64,000 nt of DNA, from contig CAMAWH010000010.1 of NCBI GenBank assembly GCA_945861635.1, positions 62,001-126,000 of the forward strand, written 5' to 3'. This document shows, in pieces, positions 1 to 9,981 of the stretch (positions are counted from its first letter, which is position 1; every line of letters begins with the position of its first letter). The position numbers and the translations under genes are program-made. Below the pieces are notes generated by a model. The model was not told where the DNA came from and did no database searches. It worked only from the letters and a program-made list of their open reading frames with translations. This DNA is from Klebsiella pneumoniae (GTDB lineage: Bacteria > Myxococcota_A > UBA796 > SXON01).

Positions 1-206
1 AGGGCAGCGTCGATGTTGCGTGTGGCGGCCTTCTGGTGCTCGATGCGCCAAACGGTTCGGTCACGGCTTTTCTGTTCTCCCTCGCTGGCATTCATGGGCA
101 GGGGCTCAAGCTTCGCTTCCTCCATCTCCTCTCGGATTGGCGGGTGCGTGAACGTGATGTGGGGCGTCGTCTCTTGGGCGAACGCCAGAGCGGCGGCGAG
201 GATCAT
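1..206 (-). CDS. Partial secreted protein of unknown function (N-terminus only)
   Basis: This reading frame starts with ATG at 206 and stays open to base 1, so only 68 residues are visible and the C-terminus lies outside the window. The first 11 or so residues (MILAAALAFAQ) look like a short signal peptide, with probable cleavage after the Ala-Phe-Ala segment. The visible mature part is charged and rich in Glu, Arg and Thr and shows no motif I recognise. It starts 4 bases after the stop of the fatty-acid hydroxylase gene on the same strand, so the two are probably co-transcribed. The coding status is inferred from the open frame, the signal-like start and the tight spacing. Confidence 0.55.
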   Translation of the reverse strand, partial: MILAAALAFAQETTPHITFTHPPIREEMEEAKLEPLPMNASEGEQKSRDRTVWRIEHQKAATRNIDAA

Positions 207-210
207 CCGG

Positions 211-807
211 TCAGTAGGTCCCGAACGCGTAGTCCCAGAGCGTCGTGCTCACACCGAACTTGCGCCCATCCTTGCGGTGATGGTGGTTCATGTGGTGCGC
301 CCGCAGTCGATTGTAGACCTTGCCCTTCACCTTGCCGTGATGCACGTAGTAGTGCGTCATGTCATAGGCAAGGTACCCCCCGACATGACCCGCGAAAAAC
401 GGGAACGTCCACGCACCAAGCAACGGGTACCACATCGCAAAAAATAGAAGGCCGAGGACCAGACTCGCGGCCGGCGGCATCACGAGGCGAAGGCGATCGT
501 TCACGTAGTCGTGATGCACGCCGTGCATGATGAAATGGAAGCGCTTGCCCCACGCCACCGGCGGCACCCAATGAAACAGCGTGCGATGGAGCCAGTACTC
601 CATGAACGTCCACACGAATCCACCCGCGAGGGCGGCGCCGACGCTGGCACCGACGGGCAGGTTCAGCGCAACCAGCCCATACCCGAACAGCGCCACGATG
701 ATCGGCACGAAGAGAATCGGCACGATGAACCAAGGGATGCGCGAGAACCCGTCGATAAACGTGTTCTCGAACATCGGCGGCGACTCTTCGGTAGCGCGCA
801 TCATCAT
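211..807 (-). CDS. Fatty acid hydroxylase / sterol desaturase superfamily membrane protein
   Basis: A 198-residue integral membrane di-iron oxygenase homologue of the FA2H/sterol-desaturase superfamily, which hydroxylates or desaturates lipid chains at the membrane. Hydrophobic segments lie near residues 25-65 and 110-150. The His clusters that bind the two irons are visible: HRTLFH (74-79), HFIMHGVHH (91-99), HYYVHH (about 152) and HHMNHHH (about 170). The arrangement matches the short bacterial FA2H-like members. The start is uncertain because three consecutive ATG codons occur and Met12 is another option. The gene lies 44 bases downstream of phosphatidylserine decarboxylase, which supports a role in membrane-lipid modification. 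The exact substrate cannot be told from the sequence. Confidence 0.88.
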   Translation of the reverse strand: MMMRATEESPPMFENTFIDGFSRIPWFIVPILFVPIIVALFGYGLVALNLPVGASVGAALAGGFVWTFMEYWLHRTLFHWVPPVAWGKRFHFIMHGVHHDYVNDRLRLVMPPAASLVLGLLFFAMWYPLLGAWTFPFFAGHVGGYLAYDMTHYYVHHGKVKGKVYNRLRAHHMNHHHRKDGRKFGVSTTLWDYAFGTY

Positions 808-851
808 GGGTGGCTTCTATCCCGCCCGCGAAAACGTGCAAAACACAGCCG

Positions 852-1682
852 CTAACCCGCCACCTGACCGATACGCGCGCCGAGTCGCACCACGGCTCCC
901 GCCTCCAAAGACAGCGTTGCGCGTCCCGGCGGGAACAGCAGAATCACGGTCGAGCCCATCTCGAAGCGGCCCAACTCCGCAGCGCGTCCGAGCAGGTGGG
1001 GCGGCGTTACCAGGTTTTCTCCACCTGGGCGGCCGGCATTCGTCATCACGTCGGCGTAGACGACCTGCATACGGCCGACCCCGAACGCGCCGACCATCAC
1101 GAGAGCAATCTCCCCGATGTCGGCGGCGAGAAACGTCGTGAGGCGCTCGTTGCGCGCGAACAAATCGGGAACGTGCCGGGTGGCCGCCGGAAATACCGGC
1201 CACAGCCGCCCGGGAGTATAGCGCCAGCGCGCCACGGCACCTTCACGGGGGGTGTGCACCCGGTGGTAATCGCGCGGCGAAAGGTAGAGGATCGCAAACG
1301 CGCCCCCCTCGTAGCGATCCGGCTCGCCAAGCAGCTCGGCCACCGAGAAGTCCTGCCCTTCGGCCTGCGGAATCCGCCCCGCCTTGACCACCCCGACGGT
1401 GTAGACGCGGCCATCGACCGGGGACACGATGGCCGTCGGCTCCGAATCGACTGGACGAACGCCGGGCTTCAACGCTCGCGTGAAGAACGCAGCCAGCGAG
1501 TCATAGTCCCCCAGCTCGCCCACACAGTCGTCGAGATCGACACCATACTTCCCGACGTACCAGCGTAGGAAAAGGCGTTGCACCGCGCGAGGGAATCGCG
1601 TGCGCGCGACCCCACCCATCCACCGTGCGACCTGGCCCTTCGGCACCATGGAGAGCACCGTCACAATCAGCGCGTCATTCAT
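852..1682 (-). CDS. psd: Phosphatidylserine decarboxylase proenzyme
   Basis: This 276-residue protein makes phosphatidylethanolamine from phosphatidylserine at the inner membrane. It carries the PSD hallmarks: SPVDG (87-91), LSPRDYHRVH (134-143) and the self-cleavage site GST at 243-245, where Ser244 becomes the pyruvoyl group. Asp90, His143 and Ser244 match the catalytic relay of the family. The residue before GST is Met rather than the usual Leu (LGST), a tolerated variation. I chose ATG 1682. A longer in-frame reading to 2129 exists, but its first 149 residues are Arg-rich, featureless and antisense to the rRNA methyltransferase gene. The gene diverges from that gene with only 17 bases between the start codons. 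Confidence 0.93.
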   Translation of the reverse strand: MNDALIVTVLSMVPKGQVARWMGGVARTRFPRAVQRLFLRWYVGKYGVDLDDCVGELGDYDSLAAFFTRALKPGVRPVDSEPTAIVSPVDGRVYTVGVVKAGRIPQAEGQDFSVAELLGEPDRYEGGAFAILYLSPRDYHRVHTPREGAVARWRYTPGRLWPVFPAATRHVPDLFARNERLTTFLAADIGEIALVMVGAFGVGRMQVVYADVMTNAGRPGGENLVTPPHLLGRAAELGRFEMGSTVILLFPPGRATLSLEAGAVVRLGARIGQVAG

Positions 1683-1699
1683 CGCGCCGCCGGTATCCG

Positions 1700-2737
1700 A
1701 TGGCCGGGCGATACGCTTGCCGGATGCGGATCTGGTCCTGCGCGCTTCCCGAGGTGACGGAGCCGACGCCGAGAGTGTGGCGCGTCGTGGAGCAGATCTG
1801 GGGCAGGATCGCGGAAAATCGCAGCTTCGCGGGTCCGATTCTCTCTGCTGCCATGCGGGAATTTCGCACGCTTGGCTCCAAGGAGCGGCCCGTGGCTGGA
1901 GACATCCTGACGGGCTTGATGCGGCACGAGCGTGCGCTCGCGCGTCTACGCGACCATCCGCTTGCCGCGTGGCTCCAGTTGTGCAGAGAGGGAGTGCCCG
2001 ACCTCGATGACCCAGAGAACGCCTACGCGATTGCGGTGTCGCTGCCCGATTGGATCGGTGCGGAATGGTGGACACGCCTCGGTTCGGACGCCGCGATTGC
2101 CCATGCGCGCATCGTAGCGGGTCGTGCACCGGTCACGCTTCGGGTGCTGCGCGAACCCGGCGAAATTGCCATTCCCCACCACCGCGTTGGGCATGCCATC
2201 GTGTTGGAGGAGCGGACCAACGTGCATCTCCTCGACGCCTTTCGCCATGGAGACGTCGAGGTCCAGGACCTCGGCAGTCAGCGGATCGCAGAAGCCGCGT
2301 TTCCCGGAGTCGGAGGCACCGTTTTGGATCTGTGTGCCGGCGCCGGTGGAAAATCGCTCGCGCTCGCCGCCCTGGGCGCACGGGTGCAGGCGTGGGACGT
2401 CCGCCGCGACGCGCTGGTGGAGTTGGACCGCCGCGCACGCCGATGCCGCCTCGATGTACACATCGGCCCCCCATCGGGGCGCTACGATGTGGTGTTGGTC
2501 GATGCACCGTGCTCCGGCACCGGCGTACTGCGGCGGCATCCAGAGAACCGGTGGAAACTCCGCTTCCCCATCGGCGAGCAGCGGGAGTTGTACGCTCGCG
2601 CCCAGACGATGGCCGGCCGCGTGGTGTACGCCACGTGCGCGCTCACCCGCCGCGAGAATGAGGAAATCGCGCCGGGGGGAGAGACGTTGTGGCCGGAGGA
2701 CGGCGGGAGGGACGGTTTCTACGTCGCAACCGGTTGA
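1700..2737 (+). CDS. rsmB: RsmB-type rRNA (cytosine-C5) methyltransferase
   Basis: A SAM-dependent methyltransferase of the RsmB/Sun/NSUN family, 345 residues from ATG 1700, probably methylating C967 of 16S rRNA. Visible motifs are the SAM site DLCAGAGGKS (210-219), motif IV DAPCSGTG (268-275, Cys271 for product release) and motif VI ATCALT with the nucleophile Cys313. Residues 10-100 are helical and fit the NusB-like RNA-binding domain found at the N-terminus of RsmB. The protein is shorter than the usual 430 or so residues, mainly at the C-terminus after motif VI. ATG 1724 is an alternative start. The gene converges on the ureohydrolase gene with 7 bases between the ends. Confidence 0.85.
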   Translation: MAGRYACRMRIWSCALPEVTEPTPRVWRVVEQIWGRIAENRSFAGPILSAAMREFRTLGSKERPVAGDILTGLMRHERALARLRDHPLAAWLQLCREGVPDLDDPENAYAIAVSLPDWIGAEWWTRLGSDAAIAHARIVAGRAPVTLRVLREPGEIAIPHHRVGHAIVLEERTNVHLLDAFRHGDVEVQDLGSQRIAEAAFPGVGGTVLDLCAGAGGKSLALAALGARVQAWDVRRDALVELDRRARRCRLDVHIGPPSGRYDVVLVDAPCSGTGVLRRHPENRWKLRFPIGEQRELYARAQTMAGRVVYATCALTRRENEEIAPGGETLWPEDGGRDGFYVATG

Positions 2738-2744
2738 GTGAGCC

Positions 2745-3737
2745 TCAACGCCAGGACGTGATGGCCGCTCCGCACAGTTTGTAAAACACGCGCGCCGCAA
2801 CGTTGCCGTCCCACTCCCCCGGCCCGATCTCATTCAGGTCAAAGCCGACGATGCGGCGGGAGCGAGAAACGGCCCGAAGCAGCACCTGTACCTCCCGAAA
2901 CGACAACCCACCCGGCACCGGCGTGCCGGTCGTCGGGCATAGCGCCGGATCCATTCCATCCACGTCGAAGCTGACATACACCTCATCTGGCAGCGCGGCG
3001 ACAATCTCGGCCACCACCGCCCCCCACGTCTCGCCCGCCGCCAATCGGTCGGCCACAGCCGCGTCAAAGAACGTCTTGATCCGCCCCTCGCTCGCCGCGA
3101 TGAGTTCCACTTCCGCAGCGCCAATATCCCGAATACCGACCTGCACGATGCGCGACACATCCGTGATACGTTTCGATACATTATACAATATACTGGCGTG
3201 TGACCAGATAAAACCCTCGTAGGCTTGGCGCAGGTCTGCGTGTGCGTCGATGTGCAGCACGGCCATGCCCGGGTGCCGTTCCGCAACGGCCTGAATCGCG
3301 CCGAACGGACACGAGTGATCTCCGCCGATGACCGCCGGAATCTGACCCGCGTCCAGGATCTGACACACCGCCTGATACACAGATGTGTTGACTCTTTCCG
3401 ACAGGGCATTGACCCGGGCGGCGCACTCGGGCTCGCCGCCGCCCAGCGCAATCACACGCAGCGCGTCGGGCTCGGCCTCCGCGTTCCACGCGCGGATCGC
3501 AGCGTCCTCCTCCGCAAGCGCGATGCCTTCTCGCCAGAAATCGCCGTACTCCACATCAAACAGGTCCACCTGGGCAGAAGCCTCCACGAGATTCGCCGGC
3601 CCGCCGGCCGTACCGCGACGGTAGGAGGTCGTCGCCTCCCATGGCACCGGTACGGCCACAATACGGGCGTTTCCAGCAGTGAACGGGAGGCCGTACAGCG
3701 AACCCGGCGGTGCAGGGGCGTCCGGATCAAACGGCAT
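2745..3737 (-). CDS. speB: Agmatinase / arginase family ureohydrolase
   Basis: A 330-residue binuclear manganese hydrolase of the ureohydrolase family, which removes urea from a guanidino substrate. The Mn ligand motifs are all present: GGDHS (about 138-142), HIDAHADLR (about 162-170) and SFDVDGMDP (about 252-260), followed by the conserved PGGLS segment. The family includes agmatinase, arginase, guanidinobutyrase and others. The overall pattern fits agmatinase best, but the substrate is inferred. The gene lies 9 bases after a small hypothetical gene at the end of the prkA-yeaH-spoVR run, all on one strand, so it may belong to that transcript and link polyamine synthesis to the stress response. 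Confidence 0.88.
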   Translation of the reverse strand: MPFDPDAPAPPGSLYGLPFTAGNARIVAVPVPWEATTSYRRGTAGGPANLVEASAQVDLFDVEYGDFWREGIALAEEDAAIRAWNAEAEPDALRVIALGGGEPECAARVNALSERVNTSVYQAVCQILDAGQIPAVIGGDHSCPFGAIQAVAERHPGMAVLHIDAHADLRQAYEGFIWSHASILYNVSKRITDVSRIVQVGIRDIGAAEVELIAASEGRIKTFFDAAVADRLAAGETWGAVVAEIVAALPDEVYVSFDVDGMDPALCPTTGTPVPGGLSFREVQVLLRAVSRSRRIVGFDLNEIGPGEWDGNVAARVFYKLCGAAITSWR

Positions 3738-3746
3738 GTCCGCCGT

Positions 3747-4199
3747 CTATCGCATCGCTCGGCCGAGTCCCTCCACCAGCCGCCCAAGTTGATCGCGCGT
3801 CAGCGTGAACGGCGTGGACGCGCGCCCTTCCCGAGATGCCACGAAGCGTTCGACGCTCACCGCATCGCCATCCGAACGTACCTCGTAGAACTCGCGGCCC
3901 CGCATGTCGCCGGGCTCGCTGCGTAAGATGACGCCGCGGAGTCCGGGGTCCACCTCGACCGGAACGAGCCTCTCCGGCAATGCGCCGCGCACGGCCTCGG
4001 GTAAAGCGGACGCCTGACGGACAATATCGCCGTCCCCGCCCTCGATACGCAGAGCGCGAATCGTAGCGCCGAGCCGGTCCGCGTCCACCACCTCCGCGTG
4101 CACCGAGAGTCCGTCCTGGGCGGCCATCACGGGCCCCGGCGCAAGGGCGGCGTCGAAGGCGCTCGAAAGCGTCCCGCCGGTGTGGGTCGGGCTGCTCAC
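3747..4199 (-). CDS. Hypothetical 150-residue protein coupled to spoVR
   Basis: I do not recognise this protein. It is 150 residues long, soluble, acidic to neutral, without signal peptide or membrane segment, and has no obvious catalytic motif. Its start overlaps the spoVR stop by four bases (ATGA), a strong sign of translational coupling, and its end is 9 bases before the ureohydrolase start. It therefore sits between spoVR and speB in one operon. A role connected with the PrkA/SpoVR stress system is an inference from position only. Confidence 0.75.
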   Translation of the reverse strand: MSSPTHTGGTLSSAFDAALAPGPVMAAQDGLSVHAEVVDADRLGATIRALRIEGGDGDIVRQASALPEAVRGALPERLVPVEVDPGLRGVILRSEPGDMRGREFYEVRSDGDAVSVERFVASREGRASTPFTLTRDQLGRLVEGLGRAMR

Positions 4200-5713
4200 G
4201 TCCGCCCCGGTGTGATCTTCGGACCGTCGTACGTGAACTCATTTCCGTCGTGATGGAGGAGCGCCTCCTTGTCCTCGACCCGACTCCGCAGGTGAACCGG
4301 ACGCCCCCACAAGCGCGCAAGATTTCCGAGCGCGGTGGACGCCCACTGGAGTTGGATATCCGTGCCTTCGTGCTCGTGTTGCAGTTCCAACTCTCCGCGG
4401 TTCGCGTGATTGCCATCCGTCACGAAAATCCGCGGATTGCCGTGGCTCGAGATCATGAACAAGAGCTTCTTTTTGATGTCCACAAATTCGCGACTCTCGA
4501 TCAGATATTCGCCACTTTTGCGATCAAACTCGTAGGTGAACAGCCCGACGCGTCGGCAAAACTCTTCCGTAAGAAACGAATCAATGAACGTGACGTCGTT
4601 ATGGGTGCGACGCACCTCGAAAATCTTTTCCTTGCCGAGATTCGTCGGCTTGTACCAATCCCGTCGGGCGATTGCGTCGTCGCAGTCCAGCCAGTCCTTG
4701 CCGAACTGGCCCCGGTCCCACCGGTGCTCAATATCGCGAAAGAGTTCAATGCCGATCTTGTAGGGATTGAGTTGGCCGGGACGCATGGCCACGGTACCCG
4801 AGTGGTGATCGCAATAGTCAATCACCTCACTGTCCGTAAGAATATGGCTCGTCATCAGGCGCGTGTGCCAGAAGCTCGCCCATCCTTCGTTCATGATCTT
4901 CGTTTGGGCCTGCGGCGCAAAATAATACGCCTCATCGCGAACGATCTCCAGAATATCCGCCTGCCAGCGCTCCAACCGCCCGTGCCTCAACACAAATCCC
5001 AATACGTCCCGTACCGGCTCTTCGGGAAACCCGAGCGCCCGCGCCGACACCTCCGCCTGCTTTTCGCGCTGCGACGCCACCCATTCCGGCGGGTTGACGT
5101 AGTTGTCCATGTAGGACTTGGCCGGCATCTTCGGCGACTCCGCGGCGCTGTGCTCTCCTCCTTCCGCACGCTCTCGGCGAATATGCGGCAAAAACGGGTC
5201 GATCAGGTTGTCAACGGACAGGCACACATCCAACCACTCCTCGACGTGGGTTTCGCCGACCTCGTCCGCCAACCGCCGGATCTTGGCTGCATGATTTGCC
5301 ATCGAGTCGAGCATTTTTCGGTTGGTGTGCCCAAACCAGGCGTTATTCTTGAAGAAGTCGACGTGCCCGAAAACGTGGGCCATCACGAGCTTCTGGTCCA
5401 CAATCATGTTGTTGTCGAGCAGGTAGGCGTAGGATGGATTGGTGTTGATCACCATCTCATAGATTTTCTGTAAACCGTACTCGTAGCCCTTCTGCATTTG
5501 GAGGAATTCCATCCCCCAGCGCCAGTGCGGGTACCGCGTCGGGAAACCCCCGTACGATGCAATCATGTTGATTTCGCCATAATCACACATTTCGAAGATC
5601 GTTTCGAAGAAATCCAAACCCTGCGCGCGGGCCAGCGTCTGGATCATCTGCCGAGCGTCCTCCAACTCGGGCGGCAAACTACGCGGCGGGCGCTTGAAGA
5701 AGCCTTCCACCAT
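4196..5713 (-). CDS. spoVR: SpoVR family protein
   Basis: A 505-residue SpoVR/YcgB-family protein. The family is named after a Bacillus spore-cortex gene, but in proteobacteria it accompanies prkA (yeaG) and yeaH in stationary phase and stress. The conserved SpoVR signatures are visible across the length, including the FGHVDFFKNN and NEGWASFWH segments, and the protein has the usual family size of about 500 residues. It is cytoplasmic and has no signal peptide. The start overlaps the stop of the upstream yeaH-like gene by one base, and the end overlaps the following small gene by four, so translation is probably coupled along the operon. Its biochemical activity is not established. Confidence 0.95.
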   Translation of the reverse strand: MVEGFFKRPPRSLPPELEDARQMIQTLARAQGLDFFETIFEMCDYGEINMIASYGGFPTRYPHWRWGMEFLQMQKGYEYGLQKIYEMVINTNPSYAYLLDNNMIVDQKLVMAHVFGHVDFFKNNAWFGHTNRKMLDSMANHAAKIRRLADEVGETHVEEWLDVCLSVDNLIDPFLPHIRRERAEGGEHSAAESPKMPAKSYMDNYVNPPEWVASQREKQAEVSARALGFPEEPVRDVLGFVLRHGRLERWQADILEIVRDEAYYFAPQAQTKIMNEGWASFWHTRLMTSHILTDSEVIDYCDHHSGTVAMRPGQLNPYKIGIELFRDIEHRWDRGQFGKDWLDCDDAIARRDWYKPTNLGKEKIFEVRRTHNDVTFIDSFLTEEFCRRVGLFTYEFDRKSGEYLIESREFVDIKKKLLFMISSHGNPRIFVTDGNHANRGELELQHEHEGTDIQLQWASTALGNLARLWGRPVHLRSRVEDKEALLHHDGNEFTYDGPKITPGRT

Positions 5714-6807
5714 TATCGCCCCTTCCCGAGAAATTCCTTGATGGATCCCATGATCGCCTCGCGGTCGGCGATTTTCGACAGCACGACCCGTTCATCGGCG
5801 TCGAAGTCGTGTTTGAGATCGTTGATGAACTGCCCGCTTCCATACTCGCTTTCGACTTGACCGTAGCAGAACAGGTTCACGTTCGGAAGCACCCGGTCAC
5901 GGAGCATGTCGAGGCAATTCCGTGTGTCCGCTGCCGACCAATTATCGCCATCCGAAAACTGGAAAACGTAGATATTCCATTCCTCCGACGGATATTCCTC
6001 CGTAATGATTTTATCGACGAGCGTATACGCACTCGAAATCAGCGTACCGCCGCTTTCTCGCGTGCGAAAAAACGTTTCCCGATCGACCTCACGCGCCACC
6101 GCGTCATGAATCACGAAGCGCGATTCAAGGTGCTTGTAGTTCGCCCTAAGCCAGGTATCGATCCAGAAGGCCTCCAATCGGACAATCTCCTTTTGTTCCC
6201 GGCCCATCGAGCCCGAAACGTCCATCACATAGACGATGGCCGCCGCAGACTGGGGCTCGGTTTTTGATTTCCACGTCCGAAAACGAAAATCATCCTTCTG
6301 CGGTATCAGGATGGGATTGCGCGCGTTGTAGACCCCCGACGTCACCTGACGCTTCAGCGCCTCCCGAAAGGTGCGCCGCTGGTGCCGAAGCGAATGGGGA
6401 CCCATTCTCGCGATGCCCGTGTACCGATCTCGCATGGTGCTGATGTGCTTCCGCCCGCGCGGCTCGATGCGGGGCAGCTCCAACTCTTCGGCCAGGATTT
6501 CCGCCAATTCCTCCAAGGAAATATCCGCCTCGATCATGTGCTGACCGGGACCATCTCCCGCGGCCCCCTCACCGACGCCATCCACCTTGTCCCCGTCTTC
6601 TCCCTCGCCCTGACCAATTCCGCCCGCTTCGTTCTTGCCGTACCGAATACGAGGGATATTGATCTCTGGAAGCGGGATGGAAACGACCTTATCCCCCTGC
6701 TTTCCGATCAACTCTCCAGACGACATGTAGCGTTTGAGATCCTTCCGCACCCGCCCCTTGACGATGGCGCGGAAGCGGTTCAGATCGCTTTCAATGTTCA
6801 GGATCAT
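5713..6807 (-). CDS. yeaH: YeaH/YhbH family protein (DUF444, vWA-like)
   Basis: A 364-residue DUF444 protein, the usual middle member of the prkA-yeaH-spoVR operon. The N-terminal part has the conserved basic segment with [12 protein letters not shown] and a Gly/Asp-rich stretch (about 65-95) that looks flexible. The second half has a von Willebrand A-like fold with the MIDAS-type DVSGSMG motif (about 195-201), suggesting metal-dependent protein binding. It overlaps prkA by four bases and spoVR by one. YeaH is considered a partner or target of the PrkA/YeaG kinase, but the mechanism is not visible here. Confidence 0.93.
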   Translation of the reverse strand: MILNIESDLNRFRAIVKGRVRKDLKRYMSSGELIGKQGDKVVSIPLPEINIPRIRYGKNEAGGIGQGEGEDGDKVDGVGEGAAGDGPGQHMIEADISLEELAEILAEELELPRIEPRGRKHISTMRDRYTGIARMGPHSLRHQRRTFREALKRQVTSGVYNARNPILIPQKDDFRFRTWKSKTEPQSAAAIVYVMDVSGSMGREQKEIVRLEAFWIDTWLRANYKHLESRFVIHDAVAREVDRETFFRTRESGGTLISSAYTLVDKIITEEYPSEEWNIYVFQFSDGDNWSAADTRNCLDMLRDRVLPNVNLFCYGQVESEYGSGQFINDLKHDFDADERVVLSKIADREAIMGSIKEFLGKGR

Positions 6808-8855
6808 CCGCTCTCTTTCGCGTCGCCCCGCGCGAAGATGGACGCGACATAGTTCAGGATGTCGGTGGCGGAATGGTCGTCGTAGCCGTACTGGTCGATC
6901 AACCGCTGTTTGACAATATCGATCTTGGCCTGGGTGTCCGGATCAATCACCTGCGAAACCAGGCTGGTGAGCTTGATGCTGTCCTTCTGGTCCTCGAACA
7001 ACTTCAGTTCAAGGGCGTGGTACAGGCGCTCATTCATCTTGTAGTTGAAGGTCTTTCCGTCCAACGCAAGGGCGCCGATGTAGTTCATCAACTCCCGCCG
7101 GAAATCTTCTTTCCGGGATGACGCGATATCGATTTTTTCCTCAATCCCACGCATGAGCCGTTCATCGGGCTCTTCATATGCGCCCGTAAAGGGATTCTTG
7201 ACGCGTTCCTTCTGGGTAAACGCCTTCACGTTATCCACGTAGTTCGAACACAGGCGTTGAATGGCACCTTCATCTGCCGCTATCGCCTTTTGGACTTCGT
7301 TTTTTACGATATCTTCATATTCCTTTTTTACATCGTTCAGGAGCCCGCGATAGCGCTTCTTGCGCTCCTCATCGTTGATAAGCGAGTGATTTTTCAGGCC
7401 GCTTTCCAACTCGTTGAGCACCATGAAGGCATTGATGCTCGGTTGGCCTGACTCCCGCACCATCGCATTGGAAATCTTGTCCTGCACATACCGCGGGGAA
7501 ATCCCCTCCATGCCCTCTCGGACAGCGGTCTTTCGCAGCTCCTTCACATTGTCTTCCGTGAATCCAGGCAACGTCCGCCCATCGTACAGCTTCATTTTCT
7601 GCAGCACGGTCAGATTGGGCTTCTTCGGGTCCTCCAACCGGGTCAATACGGCCCACATGGCGGCCATTTCCAGGGTGTGCGGCGCGATGTGCTTGTGGAC
7701 GCGGTGCTTGTTGAAGTCGCGCCCGTAGATCTTCGCTTCTGCGGACCACTTGGTGATGTAGGGAACGTCGATCTTGATCGTACGGTCTCGCAGGGCTTCC
7801 ATGAACTCGTTGGACTGGAGTTTCCGGTACTCCGGCTCGTTGGTGTGCCCGATAATCACTTCGTCAATCGAGGTTTGCGCGAACTTCTTCGGCTTGATCA
7901 TGTGCTCCTGCGATGCACCGAGCAAGTCGTACAAGAAGGCAACATCCAACTTCAGCATCTCGACGAATTCGATCATGCCGCGATTTCCAACGCAGAACTC
8001 GCCGTCGAAGTTGAAGGCCCGCGGGTCCGAATCGGACCCGTACTCCGCGATTTTCCGGTAGTTGATGTCACCGGTCAGTTCGGTGGAGTCCTGATTCTTT
8101 TCGTCCTTCGGTTGGAACGTGCCAATCCCGACGCGATCCTTTTCGCTGAGGAGCAGGCGATGGACGCGAATCTGCTCGGATAATTTCAACCAGTCTCCGC
8201 CGGTCTGCTTCAGCGTTTCCCGGTAGAGGAATCGGCTGACGGGATCCAAATCCCCCTCGACGTCGATGCGGTATTTTCCTTTGCCGACCACCGACCGATT
8301 CAGCTCATCGAGTACTTGCGCGCGCAACTCCAAGGGAATCAGGCGCAACGGCTCTTCGTGAAGCGGCGAGGGGACGACAGTTCCGTCTGGCAAGTGCCAG
8401 GAAAACGTGTAAAGCGCGCCCTCCGGTTGGCGAGAATACCACTCCAAACCCTTCTTGAAAAGCCGGACAATCGTGCTTTTGGCGCTTCCCACCGGGCCAT
8501 GCAGCAGGATGACGCGCTTTTCCGGGCCCAGACCGAGCGCCGCCGACTTGAGCGTGTGCAACAGGCGCATCAAGTGGACGTCGATGCCGAAGACCGCGTC
8601 CTTTCCGTTGTCGATCGGATCGTCGAAGAATTTGTACCGGATAATCGGCTTTCGATATTCGGTATAACTCTCCGTTCCAAACGACATGATCATGTCGTAC
8701 AGCCGCTGATAGGCGTTCCGGGTCACGGCGGGTTTTTCTCGGACGATGTCGAGGTAGTCCGAAAAACTACCCTCCCAATTCTGTTCGCGGAACCGTTCAA
8801 GGTCCTGCATCTGCGAGATCATTCCAAGAATGCCGGACGGTCGCGATGAGCTCAT
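6804..8855 (-). CDS. prkA: PrkA serine protein kinase (AAA-type)
   Basis: A 683-residue PrkA/YeaG family protein: an N-terminal AAA ATPase domain with the Walker A motif GPVGSAKST (120-128) and a C-terminal PrkA kinase-like domain. The family is linked to stationary-phase, nitrogen-starvation and stress responses. I chose ATG 8855 over the longer start at 8912 because it is preceded by a good ribosome binding site (GGAGGAGACC, spacing about 4) and gives the usual MSSS-type N-terminus. It is the first gene of the prkA-yeaH-spoVR operon, overlapping yeaH by four bases. A hairpin terminator of the porin gene lies just upstream, so the operon should have its own promoter in 8856-8928. Confidence 0.95.
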   Translation of the reverse strand: MSSSRPSGILGMISQMQDLERFREQNWEGSFSDYLDIVREKPAVTRNAYQRLYDMIMSFGTESYTEYRKPIIRYKFFDDPIDNGKDAVFGIDVHLMRLLHTLKSAALGLGPEKRVILLHGPVGSAKSTIVRLFKKGLEWYSRQPEGALYTFSWHLPDGTVVPSPLHEEPLRLIPLELRAQVLDELNRSVVGKGKYRIDVEGDLDPVSRFLYRETLKQTGGDWLKLSEQIRVHRLLLSEKDRVGIGTFQPKDEKNQDSTELTGDINYRKIAEYGSDSDPRAFNFDGEFCVGNRGMIEFVEMLKLDVAFLYDLLGASQEHMIKPKKFAQTSIDEVIIGHTNEPEYRKLQSNEFMEALRDRTIKIDVPYITKWSAEAKIYGRDFNKHRVHKHIAPHTLEMAAMWAVLTRLEDPKKPNLTVLQKMKLYDGRTLPGFTEDNVKELRKTAVREGMEGISPRYVQDKISNAMVRESGQPSINAFMVLNELESGLKNHSLINDEERKKRYRGLLNDVKKEYEDIVKNEVQKAIAADEGAIQRLCSNYVDNVKAFTQKERVKNPFTGAYEEPDERLMRGIEEKIDIASSRKEDFRRELMNYIGALALDGKTFNYKMNERLYHALELKLFEDQKDSIKLTSLVSQVIDPDTQAKIDIVKQRLIDQYGYDDHSATDILNYVASIFARGDAKESG

Positions 8856-8928
8856 GCGGTCTCCTCCGTGCTGTTCACAGTCTAGCCCCGTCAAGAGGAC
8901 GGATGCGAACATTATTCAGAACCCAAGA

Positions 8929-8968
8929 AAAGGGAGGAGCCTTCCCGCGCTGGCGGAAAGGCCCCTTT
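8929..8968 (-). terminator. Hairpin terminator after the porin-like gene
   Basis: A strong hairpin begins 17 bases after the porin stop. A 10-bp inner stem (8939-8948 with 8953-8962, one G-U, loop GCTG) is extended by AAAGGG/CCCTTT (8929-8934 with 8963-8968) across a four-base bulge. On the minus strand it is followed by a mixed TTCTTGGGTT tract, so it is a plausible but not perfect intrinsic terminator. It separates the porin from prkA. Confidence 0.65.
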
Positions 8969-8985
8969 GACCTCTACAAGTCCTG

Positions 8986-9981
8986 CTAAAAACCGGCCTG
9001 CATATGCAGAACGGCGGCGTGCCACGGCGTGTCCTCCGCCCCGTCCAACCAGGCGCGTTCATAGGTGCCGGCGAGGGAAACGCGCTCGAAGAAATCATGC
9101 GAAACGCCAGCGACGACCTTCGTGATGGAGTCATCGGTCGCCGATGCGTCGCTGTCGGGGTCGAAGTGGTCGTACTTGACGATGATGGCGCCGATTTTCG
9201 GCATCCGCGGCGAGATCAACGCAGAATAGGCGCTGGTACCGGTCGTCCCCGCGCTGGTGCCCACGTACTCGCCCCACCCGAGGACGTACTTTTGCTTGAA
9301 GCCAGCGCCGCCCGCATAGGTCAGAACGGCCGTCCCGTTTTCCGGCGGAAAGGCGTACCCGACGTATCCCAACACAGGGAGACTCATCTTCTCCCCCGAG
9401 GCCAAAGGATCAACGCCGATCCGCGCCGTGACCGTCTTTCCGCTATCCACCTCCGGCTTGGAGTAGCCCTCTCCGTTGATGAACGCGACGTGCCAGTTCA
9501 CCAGCCCCTTGGCGTGCTCGCCCTGCACGTTGAGGCCGAAGTCCGCCGTGGACATGATCTTCATTTCGTCCGCAACGTCCTTGCCGACGTAGCGAAAGCC
9601 CGTGAAGCCATCGACGAAAGGCACGAATCCCGTGTCCACAATGCCAAAACGGGCCTTGACCCCCGGCGTGATCTTCCGCCACTCGAGCCAAGCATTTTTC
9701 ACGAACAGGCGCGTCTTGGTGTCCGCGAACACCGCATCACCCCCGGAATCCAGACTGTCTTTTTCACGGTCCGCGTCCAGCGTCAGTTTGGTCGCGAGGT
9801 GGTCGGTGAGGTCCGCGCCGACCGTGAGGTACGCGCGATCGAGGTCGAAACTATTGGCGTTAGCCGCAGCCTCATCGAGATTGTACATGTAGTGCGCGTA
9901 CAGGATGCCGCTGACCTTGATGTCGGGCTTGTTGTCACCGGCCTGTGCGCTGAATGAAAGGGCGAGTAGCGAAACGAGCAT
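8986..9981 (-). CDS. Outer-membrane beta-barrel porin-like protein
   Basis: A 331-residue secreted protein with a signal peptide (residues 1-14, cleavage after SAQA). The mature part consists of alternating polar and aromatic beta-strand segments. It contains DVKVSG-like and Tyr-rich strands near the start and ends with a hydrophobic residue (QAGF), the terminal Phe signature recognised by the BAM machinery. This fits a phosphate-selective or general porin-like barrel of about 14-16 strands. The ribosome binding site AAGGAGG with 5-base spacing is strong, suggesting high expression. The gene stands alone, ending in a hairpin terminator. Its substrate is unknown. Confidence 0.75.
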   Translation of the reverse strand: MLVSLLALSFSAQAGDNKPDIKVSGILYAHYMYNLDEAAANANSFDLDRAYLTVGADLTDHLATKLTLDADREKDSLDSGGDAVFADTKTRLFVKNAWLEWRKITPGVKARFGIVDTGFVPFVDGFTGFRYVGKDVADEMKIMSTADFGLNVQGEHAKGLVNWHVAFINGEGYSKPEVDSGKTVTARIGVDPLASGEKMSLPVLGYVGYAFPPENGTAVLTYAGGAGFKQKYVLGWGEYVGTSAGTTGTSAYSALISPRMPKIGAIIVKYDHFDPDSDASATDDSITKVVAGVSHDFFERVSLAGTYERAWLDGAEDTPWHAAVLHMQAGF

